A stretch of DNA of 64,000 nt. Origin: Izhakiella australiensis (GTDB lineage: Bacteria; Pseudomonadota; Gammaproteobacteria; Enterobacterales; Enterobacteriaceae). This document shows, in pieces, positions 61,819-64,000 of this stretch. A program made the position numbers and the translations under genes. The notes beneath the pieces were generated by a model, which saw only the letters and a program-made list of their open reading frames with translations, made no database searches and had not been told where the DNA came from. Position 1 is the stretch's first letter. Each line of letters starts with the position of its first letter. The stretch spans positions 434,001 to 498,000 of the forward strand of contig NZ_MRUL01000001.1 in the NCBI RefSeq assembly GCF_002006995.1, written 5' to 3'.

Positions 61819-63723
61819 ATGAATCTGCCCGATTTTGAACAACAAGAAAAACTGTTTATTCGCCGCACGCTGGTCGCATTCAGCCTGGTGTTAATCGGTT
61901 TTGTGGTTCTGACGATCACTCTCTGGCATCTGCAAATTGACGATTATCATTATTACCAGACGCGTTCCAATCAGAACGACATCAAGATGATCCCGCTGGC
62001 GCCGACGCGCGGCATTATTTATGACCGCAATGGCATCCCGCTGGTAAAGAATATCAAGATGTTCGATCTCACCGTCATGCCCTACAAAATCCATAATATG
62101 AAAGCGCTGATAAGCGCGCTGACGCCGGTGATCTACCTCACCCCTGAGGATATAAAAACGTTCTGGCATACCCTCAAACGCAGCAGCCACTACCGGGAAG
62201 TTGTGCTGAAAAGTGAACTTAGCAGCGTTGAAATGGCACGGTTTGCGGTTAATCAGTTCAAATTTGACGGGGTAAATATTGAAAGCTATTACCAGCGTGA
62301 ATATCCATACGGCGCGGCGCTGGTGCACGTGCTGGGATACGTCTCGCGGATTAATGACACCGATTACCGACGTCTGAAAAAAGCCGGCGAGCTGGAAAAC
62401 TACCTGGCGGATCATAATATCGGCAAGCAGGGGATCGAAGGCTACTATGAATCGCTGTTGCACGGTAAAACGGGCTATCAGGAGGTGGAGGTCGATAACC
62501 ACGGCCGGATAGTGAGGGTGCTGAAAGAGGTGCCGCCGGTTGCGGGGAAAAATATCTACCTCACCCTCGATTTACCCCTCCAGCTGTATGTCGAGAGCCA
62601 GCTGAAAGGCCAGCGTGCCGCCGTGCTGATTGAAAATCCCAGCGATGCCTCGGTGCTGGCGATGGTCTCCTGCCCCGGCTACGATCCCAATCCCTTTGTT
62701 AAGGGCATCAGCTTTAAGGCCTATCGCCAGCTGCTGACCAATAAGGATCTGCCGTTGATCAACCGGGTTACCCAGGGGCTTTATCCGCCAGCCTCAACGG
62801 TAAAACCCTATATGGCGATGTCAGCGCTGCTGGATAAAGTGATTTCACCACAAACCATCTTTTTTGGCGGCCCGACCTGGACGCTGCCGGGAACCAATCG
62901 CCGCTACCGTGACTGGAAAAAAAGCGGGCATGGCCTGCTGGATGTGACCAAAGCGATTGAAGAGTCCGCCGATACCTTTTTCTACCAGGTGGCGTTCGAA
63001 ATGGGTATTGACCGCATCCACTCGATGCTGTCGCAGTTTGGCTATGGCCGTCTGAGCGGCATCGATCTGCACGAGGAATACCCCGGCCTGCTGCCCTCGC
63101 GCGCCTGGAAGATGCGGGCGCACCACCAGTCCTGGTATCAGGGCGACACGATTTCAGTGGGTATCGGGCAAGGATACTGGACCGCCACGCCGATCCAGAT
63201 GGTAAAAGCGCTGGTGACACTGCTGAATAATGGCCGGGTGATGACGCCGCACCTGCTGTACGCGGCAAAGCTCGGTAAAAAGACCAGCTATTACAAATCG
63301 CCGACGCGCGTAGGCCAGATAGCGTCAGCCAGTTCGCCTTACTGGGCGCTGATCCGCAAGGCGATGTTTGGTATGGCGAACGCGCCAAACGGCACCGGCT
63401 ACAAATACTTCCACAGCGCGCCTTACGGCATCGCGGCTAAAAGCGGCACGGCGCAGGTCTTCAGCCTGAAACAAAACCAGGTTTATAACGCCAAAACGAT
63501 CCCGCTGCGCCTGCGCGATCATATTCTTTATACCGCCTTCGCGCCTTATAAGCATCCGACCATCGCGATGGCGCTGATACTTGAAAACGGCGGCGATGAC
63601 GGCGTGGTGGCCGGGCCGGTCGTACGCCATATCCTGGATTATATCTTCCTGCCTGACTCGTCCTCCGAAACGCAGATGCAGATGGCCGATCGGGCTGAGG
63701 CGCTGCATCACGGTCACACCTAG
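61819..63723 (+). CDS. PBP2-type peptidoglycan DD-transpeptidase (stand-alone paralogue)
   Basis: A 634-residue class B penicillin-binding protein. One N-terminal membrane helix lies at about 17-38, then the PBP dimer domain, then the transpeptidase domain. The three active-site motifs are Ser326-Thr-Val-Lys329, Ser383-Ala-Asp385 and Lys541-Ser-Gly543. The sequence is clearly of the MrdA (PBP2) type. The housekeeping mrdA normally lies with rodA and rlpA/dacA, none of which is here, so this is probably a second copy comparable to PBP2-SAL of Salmonella, which works in acidic conditions. It is preceded by the LacI-type gene (116 bp) and has no operon partner. Confidence 0.85.
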   Translation: MNLPDFEQQEKLFIRRTLVAFSLVLIGFVVLTITLWHLQIDDYHYYQTRSNQNDIKMIPLAPTRGIIYDRNGIPLVKNIKMFDLTVMPYKIHNMKALISALTPVIYLTPEDIKTFWHTLKRSSHYREVVLKSELSSVEMARFAVNQFKFDGVNIESYYQREYPYGAALVHVLGYVSRINDTDYRRLKKAGELENYLADHNIGKQGIEGYYESLLHGKTGYQEVEVDNHGRIVRVLKEVPPVAGKNIYLTLDLPLQLYVESQLKGQRAAVLIENPSDASVLAMVSCPGYDPNPFVKGISFKAYRQLLTNKDLPLINRVTQGLYPPASTVKPYMAMSALLDKVISPQTIFFGGPTWTLPGTNRRYRDWKKSGHGLLDVTKAIEESADTFFYQVAFEMGIDRIHSMLSQFGYGRLSGIDLHEEYPGLLPSRAWKMRAHHQSWYQGDTISVGIGQGYWTATPIQMVKALVTLLNNGRVMTPHLLYAAKLGKKTSYYKSPTRVGQIASASSPYWALIRKAMFGMANAPNGTGYKYFHSAPYGIAAKSGTAQVFSLKQNQVYNAKTIPLRLRDHILYTAFAPYKHPTIAMALILENGGDDGVVAGPVVRHILDYIFLPDSSSETQMQMADRAEALHHGHT

Positions 63724-64000
63724 CGAGTCACTCTGCTGTTATCGGCAATTTTCCTCATTAACTGGCAACGCAGGCCGCCGCGATTCCTATCCATAGCCGT
63801 ACGCTGTTCTTATCTTTACGTTCGGCTAACCGGTTAAAATTACTACTATAAAATCCCGCACGGCAGGCCCCCTGGCAAATTACGCTAAGGTAATCACGGC
63901 TAACGCCGGTAGTTTTGTTTTCGCCCCAAGAAGAGTCGCGATGCTTGGCAATGTACTGATCCATAGAAAAAATAATTCAGACGCAGAAACTTCCTTGATC

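Noticed and set aside
63758-63964. 68-codon minus-strand frame at the right edge
   Set aside because: No ribosome binding site before the ATG and no recognised family; too little flanking sequence remains in the window to judge it.
1-64000. CRISPR arrays, prophage, insertion sequences or anti-phage defence genes
   Set aside because: No spaced identical repeats of CRISPR type, no transposase, integrase, phage structural or nuclease/defence genes were recognised. The repeats present are tandem or paired with non-CRISPR spacing.

Overview
The window reads as enterobacterial chromosome, most likely Erwiniaceae (Pantoea, Erwinia or Mixta type). This is inferred from close protein resemblance to Escherichia/Salmonella orthologues, from blocks of conserved gene order (ygiN-mdaB...parC-plsC-ftsP...dkgA-yqhC-yghB-metC-exbB-exbD), and from genes common in plant- and insect-associated enterics: periplasmic cyclohexadienyl dehydratase, three-subunit membrane gluconate 2-dehydrogenase and a Csu-type pilus. 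No tRNA, rRNA, insertion sequence, prophage or CRISPR array was recognised. The species cannot be fixed from the sequence alone.

Layout. 1-1.6 kb: the 3' end of a peptide-type ABC ATPase gene, then about 1.1 kb of non-coding, highly structured repeats. 1.6-6.6 kb: a TetR regulator divergent from a run of oxidoreductases, a SnoaL-like protein and an amidohydrolase, which looks like an uncharacterised catabolic or detoxification cluster. 6.6-13.6 kb: the complete lysine-dependent acid-resistance locus cadC-cadB-cadA-dtpC. 14-28 kb: core genome block with ygiN, mdaB, pheC, parC, plsC, ftsP, a PPOX flavoprotein with a divergent AraC regulator, dkgA with divergent yqhC, yghB, metC and Fur-controlled exbBD. 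28-29.4 kb: a citrate/tricarballylate-type MFS transporter with an apparent 3' frameshift. 29.5-34.7 kb: a five-gene Csu-like archaic chaperone-usher pilus operon.

35-42.9 kb: a MocR regulator (YdcR-like), ylaC, a cupin, a beta-lactamase-fold lipoprotein, a probable bifunctional ornithine lipid synthase (OlsF-like) and a PAP2 acid phosphatase. 42.9-48.5 kb: abgT-abgB-abgA with divergent abgR, for uptake and cleavage of p-aminobenzoyl-glutamate. 48.6-50.8 kb: a GNAT acetyltransferase, ferritin ftnA and a repeat-bearing intergenic region. 50.8-54.6 kb: the gluconate 2-dehydrogenase operon. 54.8-64 kb: a VirK/YbjX protein, cytoplasmic trehalase treF (apparently starting at ATT), a YceI protein, an L-talarate/galactarate dehydratase with its divergent LacI-type regulator, and a second, stand-alone PBP2-type transpeptidase.

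Together the genes describe a versatile enteric able to resist acid (CadBA, perhaps the extra PBP2), oxidise sugars in the periplasm, use sugar acids and trehalose, scavenge folate breakdown products, and attach to surfaces. The least explained parts are the two intergenic repeat regions (about 570-1590 and 50170-50400), the 2.4-6.6 kb enzyme cluster, the treF start and the PBP2 paralogue.
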